A stretch of DNA of 7,012 nucleotides, taken from NCBI GenBank assembly GCA_003223695.1, contig QHVY01000419.1, forward strand, positions 1-7,012. Direction: 5' to 3'. A model generated the notes under the pieces. That model searched no databases. It saw only the letters and a program-made list of their open reading frames with translations, and was not told where the DNA came from. Of this stretch, positions 6,501-7,012 are shown piece by piece (position 1 is the stretch's first letter; each line of letters opens with the position of its first letter). The stretch is from Acidobacteriota bacterium (lineage in GTDB: Bacteria; Acidobacteriota; Thermoanaerobaculia; Gp7-AA8). The translations under genes were made by a program, and so were the position numbers.

Positions 6501-7012
6501 CTCAACTTCACGCTGTCGCAGACTGACGGCACGCAATCGGGACAGTCGAGCACGATCGAGATCAATCCCGGCGACACGATGGCCCTCGACGACATCCTGT
6601 CGAATTTCTTCGGCGTCGGCTCCGATGGAGGTGCGGCAACGGGCGTGCTGGAAATCCGGCCGCTCGCGCCGGTGACCAGCAGTCTGACCACATCGGCAAC
6701 ACCATCGATTCAAACCGTGGCCTCGAGCCGGACTTACAACACGACCACCAACGGTACGTTCGGCCAGTTCATCCCGGCAATTCCCTTCTCCCAATTCATT
6801 GGACAAGGCGGCCGAGTTTCACTGCAGCAGGTTGCACAATCGGCTGCGTATCGCACCAACATCGGTCTCGTAGAGGCGGCCGGCGAGCCGGCGACCGTGG
6901 TGCTGCATGTGTTCAACGATACCGGCACTGAGGTGGCGACGATTCCTGAGAGTCTGCTGCCGAGCGAACAGGTTCAGCTCAACAGCATTCTGCCTGCCAT
7001 GACTGATGGCCG
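3473..7012 (+). CDS. Giant secreted Cys-paired FN3/Ig repeat protein; frameshifted, right end outside window
   Basis: This exported, probably cell-surface or extracellular protein has unknown ligand. More than 1,180 residues are encoded here and no stop is reached by 7012. Order: signal peptide (1-21), nine tandem FN3/Ig-like repeats of about 89-100 residues (3539-6062), a BACON-like domain (6063-6362) and a beta-rich module (6363 onward). The repeats share a pattern of LVxPxxGAT, W near position 28, YRV, and WxVEAxFxxCPS. The chain reads in the frame of 3473 up to Trp at 4301-4303. It then resumes with Gly-Cys at 4305 in another frame, an apparent 20-nt deletion, and stays open to the edge. 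If the lesion is real, the product would be about 277 native residues plus an out-of-frame tail ending at 4930. Such architectures suggest adhesion or glycan binding, but no catalytic motif is seen. It follows thrC by 51 bases without an evident promoter. Confidence 0.82.
3539..6062 (+). repeat. Nine tandem FN3/Ig-like domains with two conserved cysteines each
   Basis: Repeats begin with Cys codons at 3539, 3827, 4115, 4362, 4638, 4920, 5199, 5478 and 5763. Lengths are 96, 96, 89 (after restoring 20 nt), 92, 94, 93, 93, 95 and about 100 residues. Each starts with a Cys, then LVxPxxGAT or close, a W in the TLxWxxV stretch, a YRV/YKV strand, and W-x-V-E-A-x-F-x-x-C-P-S. The second Cys lies about 75-79 residues after the first. 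The regular pair suggests one disulfide per domain outside the cytoplasm. Repeat 9 is divergent: it has QWNAEPN and NYELQES and ends SNCSDDHSAYSKVV, closer to a classical FN3. Domain assignment rests on pattern recognition; the binding partner is unknown. Confidence 0.8.
4301..4310 (+). other. Frameshift junction in repeat 3 (apparent 20-nt deletion)
   Basis: In the other repeats, eight residues separate the WxVEA tryptophan from the second Cys (24 bases). In repeat 3 the Trp (4301-4303) and Cys (4308-4310) are separated by only four bases, CGGC, so 20 bases are missing and the frame changes. After the junction the reading GCADVPSSQFTFTV matches the repeat family exactly. The site is not a homopolymer or simple repeat. 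Confidence 0.75.
6063..6362 (+). other. BACON-like domain of the repeat protein
   Basis: About 100 residues contain VTFSAHGDKPWITVTPSSG, then TLTVTFDASALKLGTNTGTV and a final beta strand ending ISVSLVTPV. The W-I-T-V-T-P-S-S-G core followed by a G-T-x-T-G-T-V strand is typical of BACON and related Ig-like domains, which occur in extracellular carbohydrate-active or adhesive proteins. No metal or catalytic site is visible. Confidence 0.6.
6363..7012 (+). other. C-terminal beta-rich module, incomplete at window edge
   Basis: After a Pro-rich linker (PTGKNAPPPDS) comes LIVPAVGHAPGANNSMF, then SDVRVANTSARTQKY, INPGDTMALDDIL, SSRTYNTTTNGTFGQFIPA, and AYRTNIGLVEAAG. I recognise this order as a module repeatedly found at the end of large secreted proteins of Acidobacteriota-like genomes, but I cannot name a database family. 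The pattern of short beta strands and Gly/Asn turns suggests a beta sandwich. The stop codon lies beyond 7012. Confidence 0.5.

Noticed and set aside
6066..6806. Long minus-strand open frame opposite the repeat-protein C-terminal part
   Set aside because: Arg-rich shadow sequence with no motif; the plus-strand frame is continuous and recognisable.

Overview
The window looks like a GC-rich bacterial chromosome segment. It carries an MglA-type polarity GTPase, a Gram-negative-style lipoprotein and a very large exported repeat protein. The GTPase with a long tail, and the surface protein whose C-terminal module ends in motifs such as FGQFIPA and AYRTNIGLVE, remind me most of Acidobacteriota (Thermoanaerobaculia-like lineages). 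That placement is an inference from recognition, not a computed assignment.

Layout. (1) A small Smr-domain protein lies on the minus strand (51-317), with a weak terminator-like hairpin behind it. (2) Divergent from it, across only 33 bp, is an MglA-family GTPase (351-1448) with a canonical GTPase core and an unusual ~170-residue proline-rich, acidic, coiled-coil tail. (3) Forty bases later, behind its own likely extended -10 promoter and a strong ribosome binding site, is a helical lipoprotein of unknown function (1489-2268). (4) A very strong intrinsic terminator (2297-2333) follows. It lies inside the only possible 5' end of the next gene. (5) Threonine synthase (2268-3421) is broken by an apparent 16-nt deletion that removes the conserved Asn-Pro-Thr-Gly-Ser just before the PLP lysine. 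(6) From 3473 to beyond the right edge runs a secreted protein: signal peptide, nine tandem ~95-residue Cys-paired FN3/Ig-like repeats, a BACON-like domain and a C-terminal beta-rich module. An apparent 20-nt deletion in repeat 3 shifts its frame.

How the genes relate. The GTPase and the lipoprotein could form a cell-envelope or polarity unit, but nothing proves this beyond adjacency. Threonine synthase is a metabolic gene without an obvious link to its neighbours. The clearest second-look points are two small frame-breaking deletions 1.7 kb apart, a terminator fused to a coding sequence that has lost any normal start, the tail of the GTPase, and the Cys-paired repeat array. I see no CRISPR array, tRNA, rRNA, insertion sequence, attachment site or replication origin, and no convincing new multi-gene system.
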